Of a stretch of DNA of 64,000 nt, positions 50,687 through 60,506 are shown piece after piece (the first letter of the stretch is position 1; every line of letters begins with the position of its first letter). Location of the stretch: NCBI RefSeq assembly GCF_008040105.1, contig NZ_VRMG01000005.1, forward strand, positions 744,001 through 808,000, written 5' to 3'. Under the pieces are notes generated by a model that made no database searches, was not told where the DNA came from, and saw nothing but the letters and a program-made list of their open reading frames with translations. The position numbers were made by a program, and so were the translations under genes. This DNA comes from Lacisediminihabitans profunda (GTDB lineage Bacteria > Actinomycetota > Actinomycetes > Actinomycetales > Microbacteriaceae).

Positions 50687-51664
50687 GTGTCTACGTCATC
50701 GAATCCGTTCGGCCAGGTTCTCGTCGCCCTCGTGACTCCCTTCACCGCCGACGGCGAGGTCGACTGGGCCGGCGTCGAGAAGCACATCGACGACGTCATC
50801 AGCGCGGGGGCGGACGGAATCGTCGTCACCGGCACCACGGGTGAGACGTCCACGCTCACCGACCCCGAGAAGCTCAAACTCGTCGAGGTGGGCAAGTCCG
50901 TGGCCAACGGCCGCGCGAAGATCATCACCGGCGGAGGGTCGAACGAGACCGCTCACGCGATCGAGCTCTACAAGCACAGCGAGAAGGCCGGCGCTGACGC
51001 GGTCATGATCGTCACCCCCTACTACAACAAGCCGACACAGGCCGGCGTGCTCACGCACTTCCGCATGATCGCCGACGCGACCGACCTGCCGGTCATCCTC
51101 TACGACATCCCGGGGCGCACCGGCATCCCGATCAAGTACGAGACGATCCTTCGCGCGGCGCAGCACCCGAACATCCGCGCCATCAAGGACGCCAAGGGCG
51201 ACTTCAGCGAGGTCAGCCGGGTGCTCAACCAGACGGATCTGCTCTACTTCTCGGGCGACGACGCGAACGTGCTTCCGCATCTGTCGATCGGCGCGACCGG
51301 CCTCATCGGGGTCACCGCCAACATCGCCGCCGCGCCCTACCGGGTGATCGTGGACGCCGTGAACGCCGGCGATCTCGCCACGGCGACGGAGGCCCACCGG
51401 CAACTCGAGCCGCTCGTGCGTGCCGTGATGACACACGTGCCCGGCACCGTGGCCGCCAAGTACATCCTGCACGGGCTCGGGCGCATCGGGAGTCCGCGCG
51501 TGCGCCTGCCGCTCGTCGGCCCCGAAGACAACGAGGCGGCCCAGATCGAAGACGAACTGGCCATCGTGGGGGAGATCCCCGGCGTCGACCTCAGCAACTT
51601 CCGACCCGATCGCAACGCGGCGGCGGGCGGCGCCCTGCCCAAGGTCGCCGGGACGACCCGCTAA
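50687..51664 (+). CDS. dapA: 4-hydroxy-tetrahydrodipicolinate synthase
   Basis: 325 residues, slightly longer than the usual 295 because of a C-terminal tail. Motifs are GTTGETSTL, catalytic Tyr139 in VILYDIP and Schiff-base Lys167 in AIKDAKGD. It condenses pyruvate and aspartate semialdehyde in lysine/diaminopimelate synthesis. GTG 50687 has no Shine-Dalgarno but TACCCT at seven bases upstream, so it is probably leaderless. The extra C-terminus (VDLSNFRPDRNAAAGG) is not family-like. Confidence 0.95.
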   Translation: MSTSSNPFGQVLVALVTPFTADGEVDWAGVEKHIDDVISAGADGIVVTGTTGETSTLTDPEKLKLVEVGKSVANGRAKIITGGGSNETAHAIELYKHSEKAGADAVMIVTPYYNKPTQAGVLTHFRMIADATDLPVILYDIPGRTGIPIKYETILRAAQHPNIRAIKDAKGDFSEVSRVLNQTDLLYFSGDDANVLPHLSIGATGLIGVTANIAAAPYRVIVDAVNAGDLATATEAHRQLEPLVRAVMTHVPGTVAAKYILHGLGRIGSPRVRLPLVGPEDNEAAQIEDELAIVGEIPGVDLSNFRPDRNAAAGGALPKVAGTTR

Positions 51665-51726
51665 CCAACGAACTTTAACCGGGGGCTAGAGACCCCACAC
51701 AATCGGCCACACCGGCCATACATCAA

Positions 51727-53412
51727 ATGGATTCCATGAACTCACCTGTATTCGACCCACGCCCACTCGCTCCGGGAACGCTTCGCGTCATCCCGATCGG
51801 CGGCCTCGGCGAAATCGGTCGCAACATGACCTCGTTCGAGATCGACGGCAAGATCCTGATCGTCGACTGCGGCGTTCTCTTCCCGGAGGAGAACCAGCCC
51901 GGCGTCGACCTGATTCTGCCCGACTTCAGTCCCATCAAGGACCGCCTGGACGACGTGATCGGCGTGGTGCTCACCCACGGTCACGAGGACCACATCGGGG
52001 CGGTGCCGTACCTGCTGAGACTCCGCCAGGACATCCCGCTGATCGGCTCGACGCTCACGCTCGCCCTCGTCGAGGCGAAGCTCAAGGAGCACCGCATCAA
52101 CCCGTACACGCTCACGGTGCGCGAGGGCCAGCACGAGAAGCTCGGCCCGTTCGACCTCGAGTTCATCGCGGTCAACCACTCGATTCCGGATGCCCTCGCC
52201 GTCGCCATCAAGACCACCGCCGGCGTCGTGCTGCACACCGGTGACTTCAAGATGGACCAGCTGCCCCTGGACGACCGGATCACCGACCTGCGCGCCTTCG
52301 CCAGGCTCGGCGAGATCGGCGTCGACCTGTTCCTGCCGGACTCCACCAACGCCGACGTGCCTGGGTTCACCGCCCCGGAGCGCGACATCGGGCCGGTGCT
52401 GGAGTCCGTGATCTCCAAGGCTCCGCGCCGGGTCATCGTCGCGAGCTTCTCGAGCCACGTGCATCGCGTGCAGCAGGTGCTGGATGCCGCACACGCCAAC
52501 GGCCGCCGCGTCGCCTTCATGGGGCGCTCCATGGTGCGCAACATGACGATCGCCGCCGACCTCGGCTACCTCAGGGTGCCGGCCGGCGTGCTCATCGATG
52601 CCAAGAAGGCCGCTGACCTGCCGGACAACAAGATCGTCTACATGTCGACCGGCTCGCAGGGCGAGCCGATGGCCGTGCTCGCGCGGATGGCCAACCTCGA
52701 GCACCAGATCGAGGTGGGCAAGGGCGACACCGTCATTCTGGCCTCGAGTCTCATCCCGGGTAACGAGAACGCGGTCTACCGCGTGATCAACGGCCTCACC
52801 AAGCTCGGCGCGAACGTCGTGCACAAGGGCAACGCCAAGGTGCACGTCTCCGGGCACGCCTCCGCCGGGGAGCTGCTCTACGTCTACAACATCCTGCGCC
52901 CGAAGAACGTGCTCCCCGTGCACGGCGAGTACCGCCACCTGGTGGCCAACCAGCGCCTCGCGATGGACACCGGCATCCCCGAGACCAACACGATCATCGG
53001 TGAGGACGGCACGGTCATCGACCTCAAGGACGGCGTCGCCGAAGTCGTCGGGCTGCTCGACCTCGGCTACGTGTACGTCGACGGCTCAACGGTCGGCGAG
53101 ATCACGGATGCCGATCTCAAGGACCGCCGGATCCTCGCCGAGGAGGGCTTCGTCTCGATCTTCGTGGCGATCGACGCCCAGACCGGTCGCGTCATCGTCG
53201 GGCCGGAGATCCAGGCCCGCGGCTTCGCCGAGGACGAGGCCGTGTTCGACGCGGTCAAGCCGCTCATCATCCGCGCCCTGACCGACGCGGCCGAGAACGG
53301 CACGCGCGACACCCACGCGTTCAGCCAGGTGATCCGCCGCACGGTGGGCCGCTGGGTGAACTCGTCGCACCGACGTCGTCCGATGATCGTGCCGGTCGTA
53401 ATCGAGGCGTAA
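51727..53412 (+). CDS. rnj: Ribonuclease J
   Basis: 561 residues. The metallo-beta-lactamase signature is THGHEDHIGA (about residues 82-91), followed by a beta-CASP region with SSHVHRVQQV and SGHASAGELLY. RNase J has both endonuclease and 5'-3' exonuclease activity and works with PNPase in actinobacterial mRNA decay. The ATG at 51727 lacks a Shine-Dalgarno; an in-frame ATG follows at 51736. The gene follows dapA by 62 bp, the standard actinobacterial order. Confidence 0.95.
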   Translation: MDSMNSPVFDPRPLAPGTLRVIPIGGLGEIGRNMTSFEIDGKILIVDCGVLFPEENQPGVDLILPDFSPIKDRLDDVIGVVLTHGHEDHIGAVPYLLRLRQDIPLIGSTLTLALVEAKLKEHRINPYTLTVREGQHEKLGPFDLEFIAVNHSIPDALAVAIKTTAGVVLHTGDFKMDQLPLDDRITDLRAFARLGEIGVDLFLPDSTNADVPGFTAPERDIGPVLESVISKAPRRVIVASFSSHVHRVQQVLDAAHANGRRVAFMGRSMVRNMTIAADLGYLRVPAGVLIDAKKAADLPDNKIVYMSTGSQGEPMAVLARMANLEHQIEVGKGDTVILASSLIPGNENAVYRVINGLTKLGANVVHKGNAKVHVSGHASAGELLYVYNILRPKNVLPVHGEYRHLVANQRLAMDTGIPETNTIIGEDGTVIDLKDGVAEVVGLLDLGYVYVDGSTVGEITDADLKDRRILAEEGFVSIFVAIDAQTGRVIVGPEIQARGFAEDEAVFDAVKPLIIRALTDAAENGTRDTHAFSQVIRRTVGRWVNSSHRRRPMIVPVVIEA

Positions 53413-53462
53413 CCGGTACTGACACGCGCCTCGGCGCTACGGGGTCTGACGGACCTCCGCGC

Positions 53463-53468
53463 TACCGT
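53463..53468 (+). promoter_or_regulatory. Predicted -10 element of a leaderless promoter (ftsK)
   Basis: TACCGT lies six bases before the ATG at 53475 with no clear Shine-Dalgarno. Confidence 0.45.
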
Positions 53469-53474
53469 TGAAGC

Positions 53475-56225
53475 ATGGCTACGAGTACCAGGTCGACCCC
53501 GCGTGCGCGCGCCACGCCGTCGCGCGCTCCGAGCCGTGCCACCGGCAAGGGCACCACGCGCAAGCTCCCGGCGGCCAAGGCGGTGCCGGTGGAGAAGCCC
53601 GGGCTTCTCACCGTCACCTGGCTCGGGCTCGCCCACGTGGTCGGCGGTGCAGCGCGGGTTCTCGGCAAGGAGACCCTCGCCAAGGACGAGCGCCGCGACG
53701 GCGTGCCGTTCTTCATCTTCGTGCTCGCGGTGATCGGCGCCGTCGTCGAATGGTTCAACCCGGCAGACCCGGTGGCCATCGCCCTCGACGGCTACACCTT
53801 CGGCGGCCTGTTCGGCCGGGTGGCCTTCGCCCTCCCGGTGATCATGCTGCTCTTCGCGGTCTGGCTCTTCCGTCATCCGTCGTCCGTGCACGACAACGGC
53901 CGGATCGGAATCGGCCTCGCCGTGCTCCTCACCACGGTGAGCGCGCTGTGCCACATCTTCGGCGGCCAGCCGCAGCCTTCCGACGGCATGGAGGTGCTCG
54001 CCCGGGCTGGCGGCATCGCCGGCTGGGTGCTCGCCGCTCCGCTTCTCGCGGTGGGCACGGCCTGGCTCGCGGTTCCTCTCGTGTCGCTGTTGCTGCTGCT
54101 CTCCCTCTTCATCCTCACCAAGACCCCGCCGAACCACGTCGGCGCGCGGCTCCGGGAGCTGTACTCCTACCTCTTCGGTGCCCAGTTGCCGGATGTCGAC
54201 GAGCGTTCAGGCAGGAAGACCGACAGTGTGTCGTTCGGCGACCTCGACGACCTCGGCATCGATGCGGAGGACACCGCCTCGCTGCCCTGGTGGCGCCGCA
54301 ACAAGACGCAGCGCGAAGACGACCCGGCCTTCGACAGCCCGGTGCTGACGCACGACAGGAAGGCCCGTGACGTCAACGCCACCGAGGTGATCGACCACAC
54401 CCGCCACGACGAGGAGGAGTTCGGGGTGGAGCTGCTCGAGGAGCTCGTCAACGCCGAGAACGCCGTCAAGCGCTTCACGGGAGAGGTGGCCCCGGTCACC
54501 GGCATCACCGACGACGGCGGACCGCTCATCGCCGAGCTTCTTCCCGGGTTCTCGGACAAGGCATCCACCAAGGGCGGCCTGGGCGAATTCGACGACGCAG
54601 CGGTCGCCAGGCGTGACGCGCAGCCGACCGCGCCGTACCGCCTGCCCGCCGCCGCCACCCTCCAGCCGGGCACGCCGCCCAAGTCGCGCTCGGAGGCGAA
54701 CGACGTCATCGTCGCCTCGATCACCGAGGTGCTCACCCAGTTCCAGGTCGACGCGCGCGTCACCGGGTTCAGCCGCGGGCCCACGGTCACCCGCTACGAG
54801 ATCGAGCTCGGCCCCGGGGTCAAGGTCGAGCGCGTCACCGCGCTTACCAAGAACCTCTCGTACGCCGTCGCCTCGAACGAGGTGCGCATCCTCTCCCCGA
54901 TCCCGGGCAAGAGCGCCATCGGCGTCGAGATCCCCAACGCCGATCGCGAGATCGTCTCGCTCGGCGACGTGCTGCGGTCGAAGGCGTCCACCTCGAGCCA
55001 GCACCCCATGACGATCGGACTCGGCAAGGATGTCGAGGGCGGATTCGTCGTCGCCAACCTGGCCAAGATGCCCCATCTTCTCGTCGCCGGCTCCACCGGC
55101 TCAGGCAAGTCGAGCTTCGTCAACTCGATGATCACCTCGCTGCTGATGCGGGCGAAGCCCTCCGAGGTGCGCATGGTGCTCATCGACCCGAAGCGCGTGG
55201 AGCTCGCCCCGTACGCCGGAATCCCGCACCTCATCACCCCCATCATCACCAACCCGAAGAAGGCGGCGGAGGCGCTCGCCTGGGTGGTGAAGGAGATGGA
55301 CATGCGGTACGACGACCTGGCCAGCTTCGGCTACCGCCACATCGACGACTTCAACGCGGCCGTCGTTGCCGACGAGATCGTGCTCCCGGCCGGCAGCGAG
55401 CGATCGCTCAAGCCGTACCCGTACCTGCTCGTCGTGGTGGATGAGCTCGCCGACCTCATGATGGTCGCCCCGCGCGACGTCGAAGACTCGATCGTGCGCA
55501 TCACCCAGCTCGCCCGGGCATCCGGCATCCACCTCGTGCTGGCCACCCAGCGCCCGAGCGTGGATGTCGTCACGGGACTCATCAAGGCCAACGTTCCGTC
55601 GCGGCTCGCCTTCGCGGTGTCGAGCATGACCGACTCGCGCGTGATCCTCGACCAGCCGGGGGCGGACAAGCTGATCGGGCAGGGCGACGCGCTGTTCCTG
55701 CCGATGGGGGCGTCGAAGGCGATCCGCGTACAGGGCGCGTGGGTCACCGAGAGCGAGGTCGCGGCCGTCGTGCAGCACGTCACGAAGCAGGCTCGCCCCG
55801 ACTACCGCCAGGACGTGGCCGTCTCGGCGGAGAAGAAGAACATCGACGGCGACATCGGCGACGACCTCGAGCTGTTGCTCGCCGCGGCCGAGCTCGTCGT
55901 GAGCACGCAGTTCGGGTCCACCTCGATGTTGCAGCGCAAGCTCCGGGTCGGCTTCGCCAAGGCGGGCCGGCTGATGGACCTCATGGAGTCCCGTGAGATC
56001 GTCGGGCCCTCCGAGGGCTCCAAGGCGAGGGACGTGCTGGTGGCGCCGGAGCAGCTCGCCGGCGTGCTCGCGCGCCTGCGCGGCGACGACGGGCCGAGCG
56101 CGTCGGAGGCTCCATCGGCAGACCGATATTCGGCCGACCCCGTCGGGGACATGACGAGCGGTTACGATGAGGTGGACGGGACGTCGGACGACGAAGACGC
56201 CTGGAAGCTGACCGGCAGGGAGTAA
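53475..56225 (+). CDS. ftsK: DNA translocase FtsK
   Basis: 916 residues. A basic N-terminal tail precedes about four membrane helices (roughly 75-220) and a linker. The motor has Walker [10 protein letters not shown] at about 539-547, and Walker [13 protein letters not shown] at about 647-658. The C-terminal gamma-type domain, with [20 protein letters not shown], would bind KOPS-like DNA. FtsK coordinates chromosome segregation with division. The start ATG 53475 lacks a Shine-Dalgarno. Downstream pgsA begins three bases after the stop. Confidence 0.95.
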   Translation: MATSTRSTPRARATPSRAPSRATGKGTTRKLPAAKAVPVEKPGLLTVTWLGLAHVVGGAARVLGKETLAKDERRDGVPFFIFVLAVIGAVVEWFNPADPVAIALDGYTFGGLFGRVAFALPVIMLLFAVWLFRHPSSVHDNGRIGIGLAVLLTTVSALCHIFGGQPQPSDGMEVLARAGGIAGWVLAAPLLAVGTAWLAVPLVSLLLLLSLFILTKTPPNHVGARLRELYSYLFGAQLPDVDERSGRKTDSVSFGDLDDLGIDAEDTASLPWWRRNKTQREDDPAFDSPVLTHDRKARDVNATEVIDHTRHDEEEFGVELLEELVNAENAVKRFTGEVAPVTGITDDGGPLIAELLPGFSDKASTKGGLGEFDDAAVARRDAQPTAPYRLPAAATLQPGTPPKSRSEANDVIVASITEVLTQFQVDARVTGFSRGPTVTRYEIELGPGVKVERVTALTKNLSYAVASNEVRILSPIPGKSAIGVEIPNADREIVSLGDVLRSKASTSSQHPMTIGLGKDVEGGFVVANLAKMPHLLVAGSTGSGKSSFVNSMITSLLMRAKPSEVRMVLIDPKRVELAPYAGIPHLITPIITNPKKAAEALAWVVKEMDMRYDDLASFGYRHIDDFNAAVVADEIVLPAGSERSLKPYPYLLVVVDELADLMMVAPRDVEDSIVRITQLARASGIHLVLATQRPSVDVVTGLIKANVPSRLAFAVSSMTDSRVILDQPGADKLIGQGDALFLPMGASKAIRVQGAWVTESEVAAVVQHVTKQARPDYRQDVAVSAEKKNIDGDIGDDLELLLAAAELVVSTQFGSTSMLQRKLRVGFAKAGRLMDLMESREIVGPSEGSKARDVLVAPEQLAGVLARLRGDDGPSASEAPSADRYSADPVGDMTSGYDEVDGTSDDEDAWKLTGRE

Positions 56226-56228
56226 CTC

Positions 56229-56873
56229 GTGGCGCTGCCAGCACCGCAAGAGCCACCGGCGAAACGACCGAATCCCATGCGGGGACGGGTCGCACGCAAC
56301 GGCGACACCCCGGCGAGCACCGGAAACGTGGCGAACATCGTCACGGTCGTTCGCATCTTCATGGCCCCGGTCTTCATCTGGCTGCTGCTCGCCGACCGGG
56401 GCGAACTCGGGCCGCTGCGCTGGGTGGCGGCCGTGATCTTCGTCGTGGCGATCGTCACCGACACGGTGGACGGCATCCTGGCACGACGGCAGAACCTCGT
56501 CACCGACTTCGGCAAGATCCTCGACCCGATCGCCGACAAGGTGCTCACCGGCGGGGCCCTCGTCGCACTCTCGATCCTGGGCGAACTGTGGTGGTGGGTC
56601 ACCATAGTGATCCTCATCCGTGAGTTCGGCATCACGATCTTCCGGTTCGCCGTGATCCGCACGCGGGTGATCCCCGCCGTCGCGAGCGGAAAGCTGAAGA
56701 CGGTGCTGCAGGCGGTCGGCATCTCGCTGCTGCTCTTCCCGTTCTGGACCATCGTGGGCGTCTGGGTGCTCTGGCTCGGCTGGATCGTGATGGCGCTCGC
56801 GCTCGCGCTCACGGTGATTTCCGGCGTCGACTTCTTCGTGAAGTACCGTCAGCAGAACCGCCAGAAGGCCTAG
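56229..56873 (+). CDS. pgsA: CDP-diacylglycerol-glycerol-3-phosphate 3-phosphatidyltransferase
   Basis: 214 residues. The CDP-alcohol phosphotransferase motif D..DG..AR........G...D...D is complete: Asp78, Asp81-Gly82, Ala85-Arg86, Gly95, Asp99 and Asp103. About four to five membrane helices follow. It makes phosphatidylglycerol phosphate. The GTG start lies three bases after ftsK, and cinA begins two bases after its stop, so the three genes form an operon. Confidence 0.95.
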   Translation: MALPAPQEPPAKRPNPMRGRVARNGDTPASTGNVANIVTVVRIFMAPVFIWLLLADRGELGPLRWVAAVIFVVAIVTDTVDGILARRQNLVTDFGKILDPIADKVLTGGALVALSILGELWWWVTIVILIREFGITIFRFAVIRTRVIPAVASGKLKTVLQAVGISLLLFPFWTIVGVWVLWLGWIVMALALALTVISGVDFFVKYRQQNRQKA

Positions 56874-56875
56874 CC

Positions 56876-57403
56876 GTGCCGGGATCCGTGACCGGGGACC
56901 AGGCGATGACCGGCGCGGCCGCGGCGATCGCGGCCCTGGTCGACAGACGGCTCACCGTCGCCGTGGCGGAGTCCCTCACGGGCGGCCTCCTGGTCGCCGA
57001 GCTGATCGGTGTTCCCGGCGCGTCCGCCGCGGTGCTCGGCGGCGTGGTGGCCTACAACACGGAGCTCAAGGCCACTGTGCTCGGCGTGGACGCCTACCTG
57101 CTCGCCGAACACGGCCCGGTGCATCCGGAGGTCGCCAGGCAGATGGCCGACCGGGTGCGGTCGGTTCTCGCCGTGGGGGGAGTGCCGGCAGACATCGGGC
57201 TGTCGACGACCGGCGTGGCCGGACCAGACCCCCAGGGTGGCCAGCAACCCGGGGTGGTCTTCATCGGAATCGCCTTCGGATCGACGGTCACCGCACTGCG
57301 CCTCGACCTGTCGGGGGACCGCCAGGCAATCCGAACCGGGGTCGTCTCCGAATCCCTCGCACGGCTCAATGAAATGCTGAATGAAATGCTTACCGGGGCC
57401 TGA
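56876..57403 (+). CDS. CinA C-terminal domain protein (nicotinamide-nucleotide amidase)
   Basis: 175 residues, CinA C-terminal domain only. The motifs AVAESLTGGLLVAELI, VLGGVVAYNTELKATVLGV and STTGVAGPDPQGGQQPG are diagnostic. The domain deamidates NMN in the NAD salvage or repair route. The full-length N-terminal MoaB-like domain is missing, as is usual in actinobacteria. The C-terminus carries a 12-base duplication encoding LNEMLNEML. The start GTG has no Shine-Dalgarno but is coupled to pgsA. Confidence 0.92.
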   Translation: MPGSVTGDQAMTGAAAAIAALVDRRLTVAVAESLTGGLLVAELIGVPGASAAVLGGVVAYNTELKATVLGVDAYLLAEHGPVHPEVARQMADRVRSVLAVGGVPADIGLSTTGVAGPDPQGGQQPGVVFIGIAFGSTVTALRLDLSGDRQAIRTGVVSESLARLNEMLNEMLTGA

Positions 57404-57487
57404 GCTGTCTGGCGGGAATCTTTCGCGTTTCAATCTCGTTACATAGCAGTGATTCACAAGCGTCACACAGTCGCGGCTGGTTAGAGT

Positions 57488-57516
57488 TTGCATAACGGAG
57501 GTTGTAGTGTTACACA
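57488..57516 (+). promoter_or_regulatory. Predicted clgR promoter
   Basis: TTGCAT (57488-57493), 17 bp, TACACA (57511-57516) is a reasonable promoter, about 50 bp before the ATG at 57566. Confidence 0.5.
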
Positions 57517-57519
57517 ACC
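57500..57519. promoter_or_regulatory. Inverted repeat overlapping the clgR promoter
   Basis: GGTTGTAGTGTTACACAACC has complementary six-base arms (GGTTGT and ACAACC) across the -10 region and could be an autoregulatory operator. Confidence 0.5.
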
Positions 57520-57565
57520 ATCGGCAAGTTCGATCCATCAGGTCGCGTCATAGGAGGAGGGTCCA

Positions 57566-57874
57566 ATGGTTCTAGTTCGTCAAGAAATCGGTGACGTGCT
57601 CCGGGACTTCCGCCTGCAGAAGGGTCGTACTCTTCGTCAGGTCGCGAGCAAGGCAAGCGTTGCTCTCGGCTACCTCAGCGAGGTGGAGCGTGGCCAGAAA
57701 GAGGCCAGTTCCGAGATTCTCGCTTCGGTTGCGGATGCACTCGAAACACCGATTTCAGTCATCATGCGTGAGGTGGGAGACCGCCTCGCCGTAATCGAGG
57801 GAATCAACGTGATTCCTGACACGGTTCCCGACGACCTCGTCGCGGACTTCGACGCGGGTCTGGTTGCCCGCTAA
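57566..57874 (+). CDS. clgR: XRE-type regulator ClgR
   Basis: 102 residues. The helix-turn-helix is TLRQVASKASVALGYLSEVERGQKEAS (about 22-48). The position directly after the pgsA-cinA genes and before DUF3046-recA is the conserved context of ClgR, which activates clp protease genes after stress in several actinobacteria. The C-terminus ends with LVAR, a weakly apolar tail typical of proteins with regulated proteolysis. GGAGGAGG is about five bases before the ATG. Confidence 0.87.
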   Translation: MVLVRQEIGDVLRDFRLQKGRTLRQVASKASVALGYLSEVERGQKEASSEILASVADALETPISVIMREVGDRLAVIEGINVIPDTVPDDLVADFDAGLVAR

Positions 57875-57920
57875 AGGACTTTGAGCCGATCCGGGACGGT
57901 GTGCCCGGGTCGTGAACGAC

Positions 57921-57954
57921 GGGATGCCCGGCTCGCGAGAGCCGGGCATCCTCT
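57921..57954 (+). terminator. Rho-independent terminator after clgR
   Basis: GGATGCCCGGCTC and GAGCCGGGCATCC form a perfect 13-bp stem around a four-base loop, followed by TCTCGTT. Confidence 0.85.
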
Positions 57955-58002
57955 CGTTAAGCCGCCCGGGCGTCGGCGACGTGCCGTGCCCGATCGACCG
58001 GT

Positions 58003-58008
58003 TAGGTT
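58003..58008 (+). promoter_or_regulatory. Predicted -10 element of a leaderless promoter (DUF3046 gene)
   Basis: TAGGTT lies six bases before the ATG at 58015 with no Shine-Dalgarno. Confidence 0.55.
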
Positions 58009-58014
58009 GTACGA

Positions 58015-58239
58015 ATGCGTTTGAGCGAGTTGTGGACCGCCGTCGGTGATGAGTTCGGCGAGGCCTACGGCCGCACGCTCGTCCACGACCTCTCGCTCGA
58101 CGAGTTGGGCGGCCTCACCGCCGAGCAGGCGATAGCCAAGGGGCTGGATGCCCGGGCGATCTGGCTCGCCCTCTGCCGCGCGGCCGATGTTCCGGAGAAT
58201 CGCTGGTACGGGGTCGGTCAGCGCGCGCCGAAGCCCTGA
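58015..58239 (+). CDS. DUF3046 domain protein
   Basis: 74 residues. The DUF3046 pattern is clear: MRLSELWTAVGDEFGEAYGRTL, ELGGLTAEQAIAKGLDARAIW and the terminal VPENRWYGVG. Such proteins lie immediately upstream of recA across many actinobacteria and have no known function. The leaderless -10 element TAGGTT is six bases upstream. About 294 bp of recA control region follows. Confidence 0.9.
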   Translation: MRLSELWTAVGDEFGEAYGRTLVHDLSLDELGGLTAEQAIAKGLDARAIWLALCRAADVPENRWYGVGQRAPKP

Positions 58240-58533
58240 CGCGGGTCGGCGTGTTTGGCATGCCTGCTTCGAATACGCGCGACACGCCGGGAAGAAACAT
58301 TCGAACATCTCTTCGGATGCGCGTAGGCTCCTGCACAGCGGATTATGCGATCGAGTTCTGCACCTCGCACCCGGCCCCAGGGGCAATGTCCCCGGCCGCG
58401 CGTAGTGTCGGATTTGTTGGAGAAGCCGCCAACACCAGCCTTGTCGCAGGCCGGTAGAGCCTTGCAGGATCGGTTCTCCCGACGAAACGGCAGCCTATAG
58501 GCGCACCGATACGAGTCACACAAGGAGCATGCA
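58240..58533. promoter_or_regulatory. recA control region
   Basis: 294 bp with an SOS-box-like sequence at 58302-58315. A ribosome-binding site AAGGAG at 58522-58527 lies six bases before the recA ATG. No other gene was seen. Confidence 0.65.
58302..58315. promoter_or_regulatory. SOS (LexA) box before recA
   Basis: CGAACATCTCTTCG matches the actinobacterial LexA consensus CGAACrnryGTTCG except for one base (C for G at position 10). It lies about 220 bp upstream of recA, consistent with SOS control of a distal promoter. Confidence 0.7.
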
Positions 58534-59694
58534 ATGGCATCAGCAGCCGATCGCGAAAAGTCTTTGGAAACCGCCCTCGCCCAGATCGACCGTCAGTTCG
58601 GCAAGGGCTCGGTGATGCGTCTGGGCAGCGACGAGCGTGCCCCCGTCGCGGTGATCCCCACCGGCTCGATCGCCCTGGATGTCGCGCTCGGCATCGGTGG
58701 TCTCCCACGTGGCCGCATCGTGGAGATCTACGGACCGGAGTCCTCGGGTAAGACCACTCTCACCCTGCACGCCATCGCCAACGCCCAGGCCGCGGGCGGC
58801 ATCGCGGCATTCATCGACGCGGAGCACGCGCTCGACCCGGAGTACGCCAAGGCGCTCGGGGTGGACATCGATGCCCTCCTCGTCTCCCAGCCCGACACGG
58901 GGGAGCAGGCGCTCGAGATCGCCGACATGCTCATCCGCTCCGGCTCGATCGACCTCGTGGTGATCGACTCCGTCGCTGCTCTCGTCCCGCGTGCGGAGAT
59001 CGAGGGGGAGATGGGCGACTCGCATGTCGGCCTCCAGGCCCGGCTCATGTCGCAGGCGCTGCGCAAGCTCACCGGCGGGCTCAGCCAGACCAACACGACC
59101 ATGATCTTCATCAACCAGCTCCGCGAGAAGATCGGTGTGTTCTTCGGCAGCCCGGAGACCACGGCCGGAGGCAAGGCGCTCAAGTTCTACGCGTCGGTGC
59201 GGCTGGACATCCGCCGCATCGAGACCCTCAAGGAGGGCACGGACGCCGTCGGTAACCGTACGCGGGTGAAGGTCGTCAAGAACAAGATGGCTCCGCCGTT
59301 CAAGCAGGCGGAGTTCGACATCCTCTACGGCACCGGAATCTCGCGTGAGGGCAGCCTCATCGACTTCGGAGTCGAGCACGAGATCGTGCGCAAGTCCGGC
59401 GCCTGGTACACCTATGACGGTGATCAGCTCGGGCAGGGCAAGGAGAACTCCCGCAAGTACCTCATGGCGAATGCGGCGGTCGCGAACGAGATCGAGCAGA
59501 AGATCAAGGCGAAGCTCGGAATTCTGGGCGACGCCAAGGCCGCTGCCGCTGCCGCTGCGCTCGAGGTGAAGGCGGCGGCGGGAGCCGAGGCCGCCAGTGC
59601 CAAGGCCGCGAAGGGCCTCGCGGTGAGCGCGGGCGACCGCGAGGTGGCACCCCTGTCGACCGCCGCGTCCAAGCGCACCGCGGTCGGGGCGTAG
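58534..59694 (+). CDS. recA: Recombinase RecA
   Basis: 386 residues, about 35 longer than usual because of an Ala/Lys-rich C-terminal tail ([18 protein letters not shown]). Walker A is GPESSGKTT (about 67-75), with the L2 loop around [20 protein letters not shown]. RecA catalyses strand exchange and LexA self-cleavage. ATG 58534 is used because AAGGAG is six bases upstream. No intein is present. recX follows three bases after the stop. Confidence 0.98.
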   Translation: MASAADREKSLETALAQIDRQFGKGSVMRLGSDERAPVAVIPTGSIALDVALGIGGLPRGRIVEIYGPESSGKTTLTLHAIANAQAAGGIAAFIDAEHALDPEYAKALGVDIDALLVSQPDTGEQALEIADMLIRSGSIDLVVIDSVAALVPRAEIEGEMGDSHVGLQARLMSQALRKLTGGLSQTNTTMIFINQLREKIGVFFGSPETTAGGKALKFYASVRLDIRRIETLKEGTDAVGNRTRVKVVKNKMAPPFKQAEFDILYGTGISREGSLIDFGVEHEIVRKSGAWYTYDGDQLGQGKENSRKYLMANAAVANEIEQKIKAKLGILGDAKAAAAAAALEVKAAAGAEAASAKAAKGLAVSAGDREVAPLSTAASKRTAVGA

Positions 59695-59697
59695 GCC

Positions 59698-60444
59698 ATG
59701 GTTTCCGGCGACGACGGCGCCGGCGCGAAGCTGGCCAGGGTTACCTACCTGCCGGGCGTCGTGCCGCCGTCGCCGGAGGCCGACGAGGCCAGCGGCCGTG
59801 AGGCTGCCCTTCCCGATTTCGCGACCTTCTTCGGTGAAGACCCGGCCGAAAGCTCCGCCGACAGCCCAGCCGAGAGGGCCGGGGAACTGCCGGAGCCCGA
59901 GGCCGAACCGCTGGAGCGGGGCGGGCGCGGTACCCGCGAGGTGCGGGTGGAGAAGGTGCGGGTGGAGAGAGTGAGCATGCACGCGCTCACCCGGCGGGGG
60001 ATGTCCCGGTGGGAGCTCGAGAAGACGCTCCTGTCCCGGGAGATCGACGAACAGACCGTCCTCACCGAGCTCGACCGCCTCGAGGCCGTGGGGCTGCTCG
60101 ACGACGCGGCCCTCGCCGAGACCCTCGTGCGCACGCAGCACGAGCGCAAGGGTCTCGGTCGCGGAGCCCTCACGGCGGAGCTGCGCCGGCGGCACATCGA
60201 CCAGGAGCACATCGATGCCGCGCTCGAGCAGGTGGACGACGACGACGAGCAGACGCGCGCCACCGAACTCGCGGTCAAGCGCGCCTCCCAGCTCAGTTCA
60301 TACGACCTCGAGACCGCGAAGCGACGCCTCACCGCGTTCCTCATGCGCAAGGGCTACTCGTCGTCCGTCGTGCGGGCCGCCACCGAGGAGGCCCTGTCGT
60401 CACGCTCCGGCGGGCCCCGCTCGGGCGGCGTTCGATTCCGCTAG
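59698..60444 (+). CDS. recX: RecA regulatory protein RecX
   Basis: 248 residues. The three RecX helix repeats occupy about 95-235: SMHALTRRGMSRWELEKTLL, GLLDDAALAETLVRTQHERKG then HIDQEHIDAALEQV, and KRRLTAFLMRKGYSSSVVRAA. The N-terminal 90 residues are acidic and proline-rich with no known fold. RecX inhibits RecA filaments. It follows recA by three bases, so the two should be cotranscribed. Confidence 0.9.
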   Translation: MVSGDDGAGAKLARVTYLPGVVPPSPEADEASGREAALPDFATFFGEDPAESSADSPAERAGELPEPEAEPLERGGRGTREVRVEKVRVERVSMHALTRRGMSRWELEKTLLSREIDEQTVLTELDRLEAVGLLDDAALAETLVRTQHERKGLGRGALTAELRRRHIDQEHIDAALEQVDDDDEQTRATELAVKRASQLSSYDLETAKRRLTAFLMRKGYSSSVVRAATEEALSSRSGGPRSGGVRFR

Positions 60445-60491
60445 CCCGACCGCGCCGGTCCCGACCAGTGAGGCTGGCGCATCACCGGCGT

Positions 60492-60497
60492 TAGGCT
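60492..60497 (+). promoter_or_regulatory. -10-like element before miaB
   Basis: TAGGCT lies nine bases before the ATG at 60507, giving at most a two- to three-base leader. Confidence 0.35.
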
Positions 60498-60506
60498 GGA
60501 TCAATC

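Noticed and set aside
58241-58292. A third copy of the family A palindromic element near recA
   Set aside because: It shares only GCGCGACACGCC with the interior of family A and lacks the TTCCGAAATCCATGC arms, so it was not counted.
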